DNA of 64,000 nt from Actinomadura graeca (GCF_019175365.1 NZ_CP059572.1:1426001-1490000), one strand, 5' to 3'; shown: positions 44,282-52,340, counted from the first letter of the stretch. A program made the numbers and translations. Notes: generated from the letters alone by a model not told the origin.

Positions 44282-46138
44282 CTAGCCGTAGGTGAGGCCG
44301 GCGCCGAAGGGGTACAGGGGGCGTTGCCCGTCGCCCTCGTTGATCGGCTCCTGGCCCGCGTCGCGGGGCCAGGTGACGGGCAGGCGGCCGGACGGCGCGG
44401 TGTCGCCGAACAGGACGTCGGCGACGCCGGCGCCCTCGGTGCCGGGCAGCCAGGACGCCACGAAGCCGTCCCAGCCGGGCAGCTCGGACGTGACGTCCAG
44501 GGGCCGCCCGGAGACCAGGACCACGACCACGGGCACGCCCGCGGCGCGGAGCCTGCCGATCGTCCCGAGGTCCGTCTCGTCCAGCCGCAGGCCGTCGACA
44601 CGGTCGCCCTGGTACTCGGCGTACGGCTGCTCCCCGACGACGGCGACCGCCACGTCGTAGGACTTGTCGGCGCCGGTGCCGTCCCTGTCGTAGGTCACCT
44701 CCGCGGACCCTCCGGCGGCCTCGCGGATGCCCTCCAGGATCGTGGTGCCGGGCGTGGTCGGGCCGGGCGCCCCCTGCCAGGTGACCGTCCAGCCGCCGGC
44801 CTGCGTCCCGATGTCGTCGGCGGCGCGGCCCGCCACGAAGATCCTGCCTCCGTGCTTCAGCGGCAGCACGTTCTCGTTCTTCAGCACGACCTGCGACGCG
44901 GCGGCCGCGCGCCTGGCCAGGGCGCGGTGCCCGGCGCTCCCGACGCCGCCGAGCCGGCTCCGGTCGGCCATCGGCCGCTCGAACAGGCCGAGCTCGACCT
45001 TCTTGGTCAGGATCCGCCGGGTCGCGTCGTCGATCCGCGCCATCGGCACGGCCCCCTCCTCGACCGCCTCGCGCAGCAGGATGATGAAGCGGCGCCATTC
45101 CGCGGGCACCATCACCATGTCGATGCCGGCGTTGACCGCGGTGGCGACCTCCTCGCGGGTGAAGCCCGGCTCGCCGTCGATCTGGTCGATGCCGTTGTAG
45201 TCGGACACGACGAATCCGGAGAAGCCCAGCTCGCCCTTCAGCACGCCGGTGATCAGCCGGCGGTTCCGGTGCATCTTCACGCCGTTCCACGAGCTGTAGG
45301 ACACCATCACCGAGCCCACGCCGCGCCGCACCGCCTCCCGGAACGGCGGCAGGTGGACGGCCCGCAGCTCCTCCTCGGAAAGGACCGCGTCGCCCTGGTC
45401 GTCACCGTCCTTCGTGCCGCCGTCGCCCACGAAGTGCTTCGCCGTGGCCAGGACGGACGTGGGCCCGCCCAGCGTGCCCCCCTGGAGCCCGTCGATGATG
45501 GTCGTCATCGACGACGGCAGTGCGGGCACCTCACCGAACGACTCGTACGTCCGCCCCCAGCGGTCGTCGCGGGCGACGCACACGCACGGCGCGAAGTTCC
45601 AGTCCACCCCCGTCCCCGCCATCTCCTCGGCGGTCACGGCGCCGATCCGCCGCACCAGCTCCGGGTCGCGGGTCGCGCCGAGCCCGATGTTGTGCGGGAA
45701 GACCGTCGCGCCGACGACGTTGTTGTGCCCGTGGACGGCGTCCACCCCGTACAGGATCGGAACCCGCAGCGGCGCGGCGAGCGCCGCCCCCTGGAACCCG
45801 TCGTACATGTCCGCCCAGCCCCGGGGAGTGTTCGGGGTGGGCACGGACCCGCCGCCCGACAGCACCGAGCCGACCCGGAAGCGGGTGATCTCAGCGGGGG
45901 TGATGTGGCCCCGCTCCGCCTGGGTCATCTGGCCGATCTTGTCGTCCAGGCCCATCCGGGCGAGCAGGTCCTCCACCCGGTCGGCGACGGCCCGCGCCGG
46001 GTCGAGATAGCGGACGGGCCCGGAGCCCGCCGGCGTCCCCGCCCGGACCGGCGCGCCGGAAAGCGCGAGCACCAGCACACCCGGCAGGCCGGCGGCCAGG
46101 AGGCGGCGGCGCGTGATCTTCAGGGAGAAGCGGTCCAT
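44282..46138 (-). CDS. Exported GH3 beta-glucosidase
   Basis: A glycoside hydrolase family 3 enzyme of 618 residues from the ATG at 46138. The N-terminus ITRRRLLAAGLPGVLVLALSG is a twin-arginine signal, so the enzyme is exported folded. Domain 1 has DKIGQMTQAERGHIT, YGVDAVHGHNNVVGATVFPHN, KHFVGDGGT and the nucleophile in FVVSDYNGID (Asp313). Domain 2 has ASQVVLKNENVLPL and VVVLVSGRPLDV. An alternative ATG at 46162 adds eight residues. It hydrolyses beta-glucosides outside the cell. It lies downstream of no partner; the ROK gene follows in the same direction. Confidence 0.93.
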   Translation of the reverse strand: MDRFSLKITRRRLLAAGLPGVLVLALSGAPVRAGTPAGSGPVRYLDPARAVADRVEDLLARMGLDDKIGQMTQAERGHITPAEITRFRVGSVLSGGGSVPTPNTPRGWADMYDGFQGAALAAPLRVPILYGVDAVHGHNNVVGATVFPHNIGLGATRDPELVRRIGAVTAEEMAGTGVDWNFAPCVCVARDDRWGRTYESFGEVPALPSSMTTIIDGLQGGTLGGPTSVLATAKHFVGDGGTKDGDDQGDAVLSEEELRAVHLPPFREAVRRGVGSVMVSYSSWNGVKMHRNRRLITGVLKGELGFSGFVVSDYNGIDQIDGEPGFTREEVATAVNAGIDMVMVPAEWRRFIILLREAVEEGAVPMARIDDATRRILTKKVELGLFERPMADRSRLGGVGSAGHRALARRAAAASQVVLKNENVLPLKHGGRIFVAGRAADDIGTQAGGWTVTWQGAPGPTTPGTTILEGIREAAGGSAEVTYDRDGTGADKSYDVAVAVVGEQPYAEYQGDRVDGLRLDETDLGTIGRLRAAGVPVVVVLVSGRPLDVTSELPGWDGFVASWLPGTEGAGVADVLFGDTAPSGRLPVTWPRDAGQEPINEGDGQRPLYPFGAGLTYG

Positions 46139-46248
46139 GGGGGCGAACGTTTCCAAGATCATCCCATCGCAACGCCAGCCGCCGCCAGCGCCTGGGCAAT
46201 ATCTGGCGACCCCAACCTCGACAACAAGGACGAACAACCGCGAACCAT

Positions 46249-46324
46249 TGGGGCGCCCGCCCGGGATCGAACCGGAACCTCCAGGATCACAACCTGGCGT
46301 GCAGACCACCACACCACGGGCGCC
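46249..46324 (-). tRNA. tRNA-His (anticodon GTG)
   Basis: A full cloverleaf with the extra 5' G pairing C73 that marks histidine tRNAs: acceptor GCGCCCG/CGGGCGC, anticodon stem CCAGG/CCTGG around TTGTGAT (GTG at 46288-46290), T-loop TTCGATC. The CCA end is encoded (46249-46251). Confidence 0.92.
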
Positions 46325-46337
46325 ATGTCGGGACACG

Positions 46338-46410
46338 TGCTGAGTGCAGGAATCGAACCTGCCTCGCACGGCTTATGAGACCGCCGGACGCACCAGCGTC
46401 CTTACTCAGC
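46338..46410 (-). tRNA. tRNA with CAT anticodon (Met, or Ile2 after modification)
   Basis: Acceptor GCTGAGT/ACTCAGC, D-stem GGAC/GTCC, anticodon loop CTCATAA on the GCGGT/GCCGT stem, T-arm GCAGG TTCGATT CCTGC. The positions 8-9 are AA instead of the usual T8, and the D-loop GCTGGTGC is not the common elongator-Met form. CCA is not encoded. It differs from standard housekeeping Met tRNAs and may be an accessory copy. Confidence 0.85.
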
Positions 46411-46415
46411 CCCGG

Positions 46416-46500
46416 CGGAGGGTGCGAGACTCGAACTCGCGCAGGGCGACCCCTGACCACGGCTTAGCAAGCCGCTGCCTTCCCTCTCGGCCAACCCTCC
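46416..46500 (-). tRNA. tRNA-Ser (anticodon GCT)
   Basis: A class II tRNA with acceptor GGAGGGT/ACCCTCC, G73, D-arm GCC...GGC, anticodon loop TTGCTAA (GCT at 46466-46468), a long variable arm with stem CAGGG/CCCTG and T-arm GCGAG TTCGAGT CTCGC. CCA is not encoded. First of a closely spaced Ser-Met-His tRNA run on the minus strand. Confidence 0.92.
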
Positions 46501-46712
46501 GGGAAACGAAGAACCGCCCGGCCGGGCAACGCGGTCCGCGGGCGGTGGGCATCAGAACGTACAGGTCACGTCCTGCCGCGACTCCCGGGACGGCGCAGGC
46601 CACTGCCGCGCATTCGGTGATGCATCACGCCGCTCCTCCCGATCCCGATCGCCTGCCCTCGACGTCCACCCTGCCCGTGACGCCGTCCGCGCGGCAACAG
46701 GTTTTCGGGCGG

Positions 46713-46958
46713 TCAGCCGAGCGCCGAGTGGAGCGCGCGGAGGGCCTCGTAGACGCGGAGCTTGACCACGTCGACCGGCACCCCCAGCGCCACGGCGGCC
46801 TCGTTGACCGACCGGTCCCGGAAGACCGTCTCGGTGAGGATCTCGCGGTGCGCGGGCGGCAACGCCCGGAAGGCCCGGGCGACCACCGCGGGGCGCATCC
46901 GCCCCCCCGCCGAGCCGGGGACGAGCGAACCGGTGTTCTTGCCCATTCGCAGTGCCAC
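46713..46958 (-). CDS. Sigma-70 region 4-only protein
   Basis: An 81-residue protein whose residues 24-80 match the region 4 helix-turn-helix of ECF-type sigma factors: FRALPPAHREILTETVFRDR, then SVNEAAVALGVPVDVVKLRVYEALRAL. Region 2, needed to bind core polymerase and the -10 element, is missing. Start GTG at 46958 (or ATG at 46946). It could be a true small regulator or the 3' end of a sigma factor gene cut by the nearby insertion, whose left att repeat begins 45 bases before its start. Confidence 0.65.
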   Translation of the reverse strand: MALRMGKNTGSLVPGSAGGRMRPAVVARAFRALPPAHREILTETVFRDRSVNEAAVALGVPVDVVKLRVYEALRALHSALG

Positions 46959-47002
46959 ACGACGAACTTCGCACCCCAGAGCCCCTACGGCCGCCCTCTT
47001 AT

Positions 47003-47015
47003 GCCCGTTTTAAGG
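47003..47015 (+). repeat. Left att-type direct repeat
   Basis: GCCCGTTTTAAGG, identical to 59916-59928 next to the integrase gene. Flanking bases diverge at once except for scattered matches such as TGAG seven bases further on, as expected for attL/attR cores. Confidence 0.65.
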
Positions 47016-47214
47016 GAGGGCTGAGCAGGGTTTATCCCGCTCCCGTCCAGAGCCGTCCGGTGACGTCGATTCAGGAGCCGCTCACCTGCGAAAACACAGG
47101 AGGGACAGCACGGGAGCCGTCCGAGCCAGTCGAGCCGAGTCGAGCACGATCGACAGGCGTTGGCTCCCGGATCCGGCTCCCGTGGCCCCCTCCTCAGCAG
47201 GGAGGAGACCATCC

Positions 47215-47436
47215 ATGGCCCTGAAGATCACCGAGAACCGCATGATCCTTACGGTCAACGACGAACCGATAGCCACAGCAACCCGAACCTCTGCCGGCTG
47301 GCGAGTCTCCACAGGGCCCCGCCTCCTTGACCGCAACGCGACGATCACGGCCCTGTCCCTCGCCGAACGAGTGATCACTCATGGCGAGGACGACCCGTGC
47401 GTGATGGAGTGGCGCCGGGAGCTGGCCGATGGCTGA
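47215..47436 (+). CDS. Small protein of integrative element, function unknown
   Basis: A 73-residue protein with GGAGGAG well placed before the ATG at 47215. It begins ALKITENRMILTVNDEPIATA and looks beta-rich (strand-turn-strand), ending VMEWRRELADG. Its stop lies eight bases inside the DUF2637 gene, so the two are translationally coupled. I do not recognise a family; such a gene commonly precedes DUF2637 genes in actinomycete elements. Confidence 0.6.
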   Translation: MALKITENRMILTVNDEPIATATRTSAGWRVSTGPRLLDRNATITALSLAERVITHGEDDPCVMEWRRELADG

Positions 47437-48047
47437 CCGTCTCATCCGGCTCACAACAGCCCTGGCCGTCCTCACGGTCGCCGCCGTGGCCGCTGTCATC
47501 TCGTACCGCCATGCCTACGAACTCGTCCGCTCACACGGCGAGTCCGGCGCAACGGCCAGCCTTATCCCGTTCACGGTGGACGGACTGATCTGGGCAGCGT
47601 CCATGGTCATCCTCGACGCCAGCCGCCGCAAGCAACCCGCACCCCCACTGGCCAAGTGGAGCCTTGCCGTGGGCATCATCGCGACCATCGGAGCCAACGT
47701 GGCGCACGGCGCCAACCACGGCCCCATAGGCGCCATCGTCAGCGCGTGGCCAGCACTCGCCCTGGTCGGTTCGTTCGAGCTGTTGATGACGCTGACCCGC
47801 AGCGCGGCACGCTCACCCCTCGTCCAAGACGAGCGCTCTACCAGCACGGGAAATCGCCAGGCATCATGCGCCGAAACGGAACAGACCCCAGAGCAGGCAG
47901 TCCGAGCTGAGTATTTGGCGAGCCTGGACGGTCCTGGACGGTCCTGGCCGTCCCGCTTCTCAGCGCTACCTCGCCGAGAAACACGGCATGGATCGCCGCA
48001 AGGTCAAACAGATCATCACCAACACGGAGCACACGGCCCCAGCTTGA
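47429..48047 (+). pseudogene. DUF2637 (SpdB-like) membrane protein gene, frameshifted by a 10-bp duplication
   Basis: The N-terminal 120 residues are a DUF2637 domain with four helices: AVISYRHAYELVRSHGESG, LIPFTVDGLIWAASMVILD, WSLAVGIIATIGANVAHG, ALALVGSFELLMTL. At 47924-47943 the unit CTGGACGGTC is present twice. Removing one copy gives the reading frame GRPASQRYLAEKHGMDRRKV and a stop at 48045-48047, producing a 202-residue protein with the C-terminal HTH-like tail usual for this family. As it stands the frame shifts and runs on to 48295, over an antisense gene. A strong terminator directly follows 48047, which supports the shorter ancestral frame. Such proteins are thought to aid mycelial spread of the element. 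Confidence 0.8.
47924..47943 (+). repeat. 10-bp tandem duplication inside the DUF2637 gene
   Basis: CTGGACGGTC occurs twice in tandem, followed by the partial copy CTGGCCGTC. Ten bases is not a multiple of three, so one extra unit shifts the frame by one base. Slippage between units could switch the gene between full and frameshifted forms. Confidence 0.85.
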
Positions 48048-48053
48048 ACCACC

Positions 48054-48092
48054 AAGCCCCAGCCACGGCTCACAGGGCCGTGGCTGGGGCTT
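48054..48092. terminator. Strong bidirectional terminator hairpin
   Basis: A perfect 15-bp stem, AAGCCCCAGCCACGG / CCGTGGCTGGGGCTT, with a 9-base loop and a TTT continuation. It lies between the ancestral stop of the DUF2637 gene and the stop of the convergent HTH gene, so it can serve both. Confidence 0.9.
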
Positions 48093-48103
48093 TGTCGTGC
48101 GCG

Positions 48104-48835
48104 CTATCCGACCGGCGATGCGCCCGACCACACCCGCTCAAAGCTCTCCAGGTACGTGCTGGCCATGTCACCATCCTCCGTCCGGCGCATGTGCAACACC
48201 GGCGCATGGGACGCGGCAATGCCGTAGGCATGCGGGTTGATCAGAAGATCGTCATCGGCCCGGTACATGGAGTTGTAGAGCACGGTGTCATGTAGCCGGA
48301 TCTCCACTCCCGCCACCCCTTGCAGAACCCGGTAGTGCACGAGGGCGTTACGGATCTTCGCGGCCATGGACTCGCCAACCCCCTCATTGCTCCCCCGTTC
48401 GGCGACGCACGCGCCGTCCGGGTCGCCGAGCAGGACCCGCACCCCCACCCCGTCGCGCGCCCTCTGGCCGAGCATGCGCATGATGCCAGCGTCCTCGGCG
48501 AGGAACAGCCCCGCATAGGCCAGGACGCCGATCTCGTCCCGAGCGCCCTGGAAGAGCTGCTGCCACACCGGACGAGGAACGGCCCATCGGTGCGGGTAAC
48601 TCGCCAGGATCTCCACCACCGGCGACTCAACTCTGACGTCCGCGAGCCCTACCTGAGGCCACAAGTCGGCCTCCTCACACCCGCACAACGCGGCGACCCG
48701 CGCCCGATGCCGCGGGTAGGGCACCCTTCCAGCCACCCACCGGCGAACCGTCTTGGGATCCACGCCCAGTTGGATCGCGACACCGGCCTCCGTCAGCCGC
48801 GCGTCGGCAAGGGCACGCCGCAACAAGTCGTTCAC
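48104..48835 (-). CDS. XRE-type HTH regulator with C-terminal PLD-like (DUF5919-type) domain
   Basis: A 243-residue protein. The N-terminal 60 residues are a helix-turn-helix (LTEAGVAIQLGVDPKTVRRW). The rest, with ARDEIGVLAYAGLFLAEDAG, VRVLLGDPDG, SMAAKIRNALVHY and STYLESFERVW, is a domain common in actinobacterial regulators that I associate with the DUF5919/phospholipase-D-like fold. GTG at 48835 with GGGAGG upstream. A paralogue of the same layout lies at 54607. A double GGGACGTCTT site lies 51 bases before its start and is shared with the integrase promoter, so this protein probably controls the element. Confidence 0.8.
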   Translation of the reverse strand: MNDLLRRALADARLTEAGVAIQLGVDPKTVRRWVAGRVPYPRHRARVAALCGCEEADLWPQVGLADVRVESPVVEILASYPHRWAVPRPVWQQLFQGARDEIGVLAYAGLFLAEDAGIMRMLGQRARDGVGVRVLLGDPDGACVAERGSNEGVGESMAAKIRNALVHYRVLQGVAGVEIRLHDTVLYNSMYRADDDLLINPHAYGIAASHAPVLHMRRTEDGDMASTYLESFERVWSGASPVG

Positions 48836-48885
48836 CGGACCTCCCGCTCACGCAAGTGAGAACGACGCAGGAACGACGCTAACAG

Positions 48886-48905
48886 AAGACGTCCCAAGAC
48901 GTCCC
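48886..48905 (-). promoter_or_regulatory. Double 10-bp operator, identical to one before the integrase
   Basis: On the plus strand AAGACGTCCCAAGACGTCCC, that is GGGACGTCTT twice when read toward the HTH gene at 48835. The same 20 bases occur at 58622-58641, again reading toward the downstream gene. It lies between divergent genes and can serve both. Two further direct repeats GAACGACGC (48860, 48871) adjoin it. Confidence 0.8.
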
Positions 48906-49004
48906 TAGATGCCGGTGGAGAGGTCCCACCTCCAGCGGAAGGCTCATCACCAGCGAAGACGCCCTTCCGCACTCAACTCACCGCATCCACGCAAGGGGAC
49001 CACC

Positions 49005-49271
49005 ATGCCCAATGACCGGCACCAAGAGGCCACCACCACGACCACATGCCCACCGGACGATGCACTCGCCGAGCTGCGCCGGGACTTCACCGGTCACCGC
49101 ATCTGGCGCGCCACCCGCCGGGACGGACGTTTGGGCGACTGGGTGGCCAGCCTGCACGACCCGTCCGCCGGCATCGACCCCACCGTCATCTGTTCCAGCC
49201 CCCGCGCGCTGCGCGAAGCCCTCCTTGACGAGGCCGACCGCGCCAAGACCAAGCGCATGGAAACCCGATGA
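49005..49271 (+). CDS. Small element protein, function unknown
   Basis: An 88-residue hydrophilic protein from the ATG at 49005, with GGGGA before it. The first third is Thr-rich and probably disordered; then LAELRRDFTGHRIWRATRRDG and SPRALREALLDEADRAKTK, which resemble small conserved proteins of streptomycete elements and phages. The stop overlaps the next start (ATGATG). No function assigned. Confidence 0.6.
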   Translation: MPNDRHQEATTTTTCPPDDALAELRRDFTGHRIWRATRRDGRLGDWVASLHDPSAGIDPTVICSSPRALREALLDEADRAKTKRMETR

Positions 49272-49711
49272 TGAGGTGGGAGTTCCCGCAGCCACCAGAG
49301 GGAACCACCAGGCGAGACGCAGCGCCAATAGCAAGAACGCCGCGGCCGGTGAACACTCCCCCGAACAAATCGGCCCCAGCCTCTCAGCTCGCCCACCCCG
49401 GCCCATGGCGGGCACGCTGGCATCTCACCCGCCTCGCCCTCGCCTTGCGCTGTGACGGCTGGAGAACCCGGCTCCGTATCGACAAGACCCACCCACGCCT
49501 GCACGTGTTCTCCAGATCCGCGCCGATCATGGGGGAGAGCATCTCGATCGCCTGGGGGGTCGACGCCTGGTGGTACCGATCCAGCACCGGCGAATGGCTC
49601 ACACGATGCACCCGCGTCAACGTCGCCGTCGACAAGGTCAACATCCTGCTCACACCACTCGCCGCAGCCGCTTCAAATCCCTACAAAGACGAGCAGGCCA
49701 GATATGAGTAG
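49268..49711 (+). CDS. Element protein, function unknown
   Basis: A 147-residue protein that starts inside the end of the preceding gene. A Pro/Arg-rich first third leads into RLRIDKTHPRLHVFSRSAP and ISIAWGVDAWWYRSSTGEW, a beta-rich stretch that seems folded. No catalytic motif is visible. Its end overlaps the start of the GntR gene by eight bases. It is one of a coupled string of regulatory-side genes. Confidence 0.55.
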   Translation: MMRWEFPQPPEGTTRRDAAPIARTPRPVNTPPNKSAPASQLAHPGPWRARWHLTRLALALRCDGWRTRLRIDKTHPRLHVFSRSAPIMGESISIAWGVDAWWYRSSTGEWLTRCTRVNVAVDKVNILLTPLAAAASNPYKDEQARYE

Positions 49712-50171
49712 CCGCGCACCAAGGGGCACCTACCTCCGACTCACCGACGCCCTACGCAAGCGCCTCAAAGACGGCACCTACGCCCCCGGCAGCCGCCTCC
49801 CCAGCGAAGCCGCCCTCTGCGCCGAATTCAACGTCGCCCGCAACACCGTGCGGCGGGCCCTGGCCGCCCTAGAGGCCGAAGGACTCATGATGGTCCGCAC
49901 CGGCCTTGGCCGCTTCGCCCACGGCCCCACCACACAACCCATCCCCCGGCCACGCACCCAACGCGAGCGCATCACCGCAAATCTCCGCCAGGAAATCGAG
50001 ACAGGATCACTCCGTCCCGGCGACGCCCTTCCGAGCGAAAGCCAACTCTCACGGCACTACGACGTATCCCGCTTCACAGCCCGCACGGCCCTCATCGCCC
50101 TAGAGGCCGCCGACCTCGTGACCTGTGTTCCCGGCAAAGGACGCTTCGTCCGCCAAGACGTCCCCAGATGA
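49704..50171 (+). CDS. Tandem GntR winged-helix regulator (KorSA-like role)
   Basis: A 155-residue protein made of two successive GntR winged helices and nothing else. The first is LTDALRKRLKDGTYAPGSRL with FNVARNTVRRALAALEAEGL; the second is RITANLRQEIETGSLRPGDAL with YDVSRFTARTALIALEAADL. Each is followed by a short wing. No effector domain is present. GntR-type KorSA repressors control transfer and replication genes in pSAM2-like elements, and this gene probably has that task. The tandem form would suit binding of direct repeats. The end of the gene itself contains an AAGACGTCCCC motif. Confidence 0.85.
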   Translation: MSSRAPRGTYLRLTDALRKRLKDGTYAPGSRLPSEAALCAEFNVARNTVRRALAALEAEGLMMVRTGLGRFAHGPTTQPIPRPRTQRERITANLRQEIETGSLRPGDALPSESQLSRHYDVSRFTARTALIALEAADLVTCVPGKGRFVRQDVPR

Positions 50172-50220
50172 ACCCCACACGCCCGTGGACGTCCACCCAC
50201 GCCCCCGTACCGTCACACCC

Positions 50221-50814
50221 ATGAAGAACACTGCAGCATGGGCACGCGACCTCGCACGCAAACACCTCGAAACCCCACTCCCCCGCCGCTGGGCCCACAC
50301 CCAAGGCGTAGCCCGACAAGCCCGCACCCTCGCCCCCATCCTCGGCGACCAAGCAGACCTCCTAGAAGCCGCCGCATGGCTCCACGACATCGGCTACGCC
50401 CCCGACCTCGTAGACACCGGCTTCCACCCCCTAGACGGCGCCCGCTACCTTCGCGACACCCACGAAGCCGACACCCACCTATGCCGCCTAGTAGCCCACC
50501 ACTCCTGCGCCATGATCGAAGCCCGCGAGCGAGACATGTCCTCAGTCTGGGCCCAAGACTTCGGCGGGCAGACTCCGCTCCTAAACGACTTCTTGACGTA
50601 CTGCGATATGACGACCAGTCCTCAGGGAGAGGTCGTGGCAGTAGGGGAGAGACTGACGGAGATCCAAATTAGATACGAACGCACCCATGCCGTCAGTCGG
50701 GCCATCAGGCAAGCATCCCCCGCGCTCACCATCTCTGTGCGCAGGGTTGAGAACATGCTCCGCGCCAAACCCGTCAACCAGCAAACCCGCCCCATCGTCC
50801 TTCTCGATCGCTAG
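50221..50814 (+). CDS. HD-domain phosphohydrolase-like protein
   Basis: A 197-residue HD-superfamily protein: RRWAHTQGVARQARTL with the first His, LLEAAAWLHDIGYAPDL with the HD pair, and LVAHHSCAMIEARERD with further metal-site His. Such small HD proteins hydrolyse phosphate esters of nucleotides or act on second messengers. The usual start, ATG at 50221, has no ribosome site, so it may be translated leaderless. The C-terminal third is basic and AT-richer. The gene is followed by a terminator hairpin and the defence cassette. It is common in actinomycete elements. Confidence 0.75.
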   Translation: MKNTAAWARDLARKHLETPLPRRWAHTQGVARQARTLAPILGDQADLLEAAAWLHDIGYAPDLVDTGFHPLDGARYLRDTHEADTHLCRLVAHHSCAMIEARERDMSSVWAQDFGGQTPLLNDFLTYCDMTTSPQGEVVAVGERLTEIQIRYERTHAVSRAIRQASPALTISVRRVENMLRAKPVNQQTRPIVLLDR

Positions 50815-50884
50815 AAGCACACCAAAAAGGGCAGATAACCCACAAGGCACGACAGAAGCTACGATCCACGCACTTCACACAAAT

Positions 50885-50903
50885 GTGAGTAAAACTCACT
50901 TTT
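50885..50903 (+). terminator. Rho-independent-type terminator
   Basis: GTGAGT (50885-50890), loop AAA, ACTCAC (50894-50899), followed by TTTT. A short stem with a T run, 70 bases after the HD gene. Confidence 0.6.
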
Positions 50904-51125
50904 CGTCTTACGAACCCCCTGCGTCCATGCCGCTCTCCTAGACAGGTACGCGACACGCCGCTGTGACATGTGATGCACCCGGTCAAGATGTTGCTAAGTT
51001 TGAACCCCACACCGGGCGCGTCTCCGGAGACCGTTACCCCTTGGGGCGTAGGGCCAGGGTTCAAGAGCCCGGCCTGGCCATCGCCTCCAAGGCTGTCTAC
51101 GAGCACCACAAGGATCGTTGCGTCG
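50904..51125. other. Leader region of the defence cassette
   Basis: Together with 50815-50903 this makes a 311-bp gap without a gene. The nuclease frame is open through much of it (from 50970), but codons before 51126 look non-coding. A perfect palindrome TCTCCGGAGA lies at 51021-51030. Promoter of the nuclease-HerA operon is expected here. GC falls sharply from about 51160 on. Confidence 0.45.
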
Positions 51126-52340
51126 ATGACCACGTCGCGAGCAGCTGGCCCAGCCATTAAGGGCTACGCCTACCAGTTCGATCGAACGATAATCGCAATA
51201 CTTGATCTCGGCCCATCCGAGATGATGACGATCGAAGGCTGCGAAGATTTCGACGTGCACGGCCAAAGCGAAGTGGAGGCCGTCCAGTGTAAATACCACG
51301 AGGACACCTCCTTTTCACTTCGAGGTTTGCGCAAGCCCTTGATAGCAATGCTTCGTTCTTTTGCAGAAGGCAAAGAGTATGACTATCGACTATTTGTCCA
51401 CTATTCCGATCCAGATTTCGTGCCTGACAGTTTGACAGTTTCTGAGATAAAAAAAGCGCTCACGGAGGAGAAGCGAAAAAATCCGGCCACGCTTCTACAC
51501 TACACAGACTTCTCAGAGTCTACGATAGCTCGCTTTTCCCGCCGCATTAAAATTACGTCCGGTCCGTCTTTTGATGCTCAACGCGAGCTTGCTATGACAG
51601 CCCTCAACAAGGCCCTCAGTGGGGCACCTAAAGATGCCCAGGACCTGCACTACGGGAACGCACTCTCGTGCGTAATGGATCTCGCGATTAAGAAGGAGGC
51701 AAAGGAGCGAACGATCTCTCGCGCTAGCTTCATCGCTCTGATAGACAAGAAGGATCTTCTGTTTACCCGTTGGCAGGAAGAGATTCTATCTCAGCAGCAA
51801 CTCGTAAAAGCCATACAGCACAAGATTAACAGAACAGACGCGTTCCGACCCACCCGTTGGCGGTGCCTAGCCCTCACGACCGAGACAAACAGCGTAGAGA
51901 ACATCTCGGACCTGGCGTACTTTTTAGCAACTTCCCAATTCGCGGACGATTCGCTTGTCGGCGCTAAGCCTTGGACTCTCATAATTGATGGCGGCTCAGA
52001 GGATGTGGAACAAGTCAAGCTCGCCCTCCTGCGAGAACAAATAATTTTCAACGACGGCTACGAGCACCTAAGTTTCAGTGTCGAGACGTTTAATCGCCAA
52101 CCCGTGGTCAACATTGAGCGAAACCATACCAAGAAGATCGGGCTACATTCATATTCTCTCAGAGTTCTCAGTGCCGAGACGTATGCTAAGTACGGCACCG
52201 ATATAGAAGACATTCATATACTCTTCAGCACAGGACATCTTGCTGAGATAGGTCCCCCCGGCAAGGTGAAGCAGAAAATTCATCTGCCGACGGCAGGCCC
52301 TCACGAGATCAAGCAGATAATCAGCAGGAGAAAGCGATGA
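51126..52340 (+). CDS. DUF4297-like PD-(D/E)xK nuclease of a HerA-type defence system
   Basis: A 404-residue protein, start ATG at 51126 chosen because GPAIKGYAYQFDRTI, the family N-terminus, follows directly. The core is EGCEDFDV then EVEAVQCKYHED: Glu40/Asp41, Glu51 and Gln54-x-Lys56, a PD-(D/E)xK-like site as in DUF4297 nucleases (the Cap4 N-domain type). The C-terminal 250 residues match nothing I recognise and no SAVED domain is evident. It overlaps the HerA gene (ATGA). GC content and codon use are much lower than in the host. It most likely cuts DNA as effector of a HerA complex. Confidence 0.75.
   Translation: MTTSRAAGPAIKGYAYQFDRTIIAILDLGPSEMMTIEGCEDFDVHGQSEVEAVQCKYHEDTSFSLRGLRKPLIAMLRSFAEGKEYDYRLFVHYSDPDFVPDSLTVSEIKKALTEEKRKNPATLLHYTDFSESTIARFSRRIKITSGPSFDAQRELAMTALNKALSGAPKDAQDLHYGNALSCVMDLAIKKEAKERTISRASFIALIDKKDLLFTRWQEEILSQQQLVKAIQHKINRTDAFRPTRWRCLALTTETNSVENISDLAYFLATSQFADDSLVGAKPWTLIIDGGSEDVEQVKLALLREQIIFNDGYEHLSFSVETFNRQPVVNIERNHTKKIGLHSYSLRVLSAETYAKYGTDIEDIHILFSTGHLAEIGPPGKVKQKIHLPTAGPHEIKQIISRRKR

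Noticed and set aside
46249..46500. tRNA genes as integration site of the element.
   Set aside because: The 13-bp repeat is not in any tRNA, and the tRNA 3' ends point away from the element.
47983..48295. Extension of the DUF2637 frame to 48295.
   Set aside because: Runs through a strong terminator and antisense to the HTH gene; sequence after the 10-bp duplication is not family-like, so it is a frameshift product.
51126..52340. CBASS-type Cap4 effector (DUF4297 plus SAVED).
   Set aside because: No SAVED domain pattern and no CD-NTase gene nearby; the HerA partner points to a different defence type.
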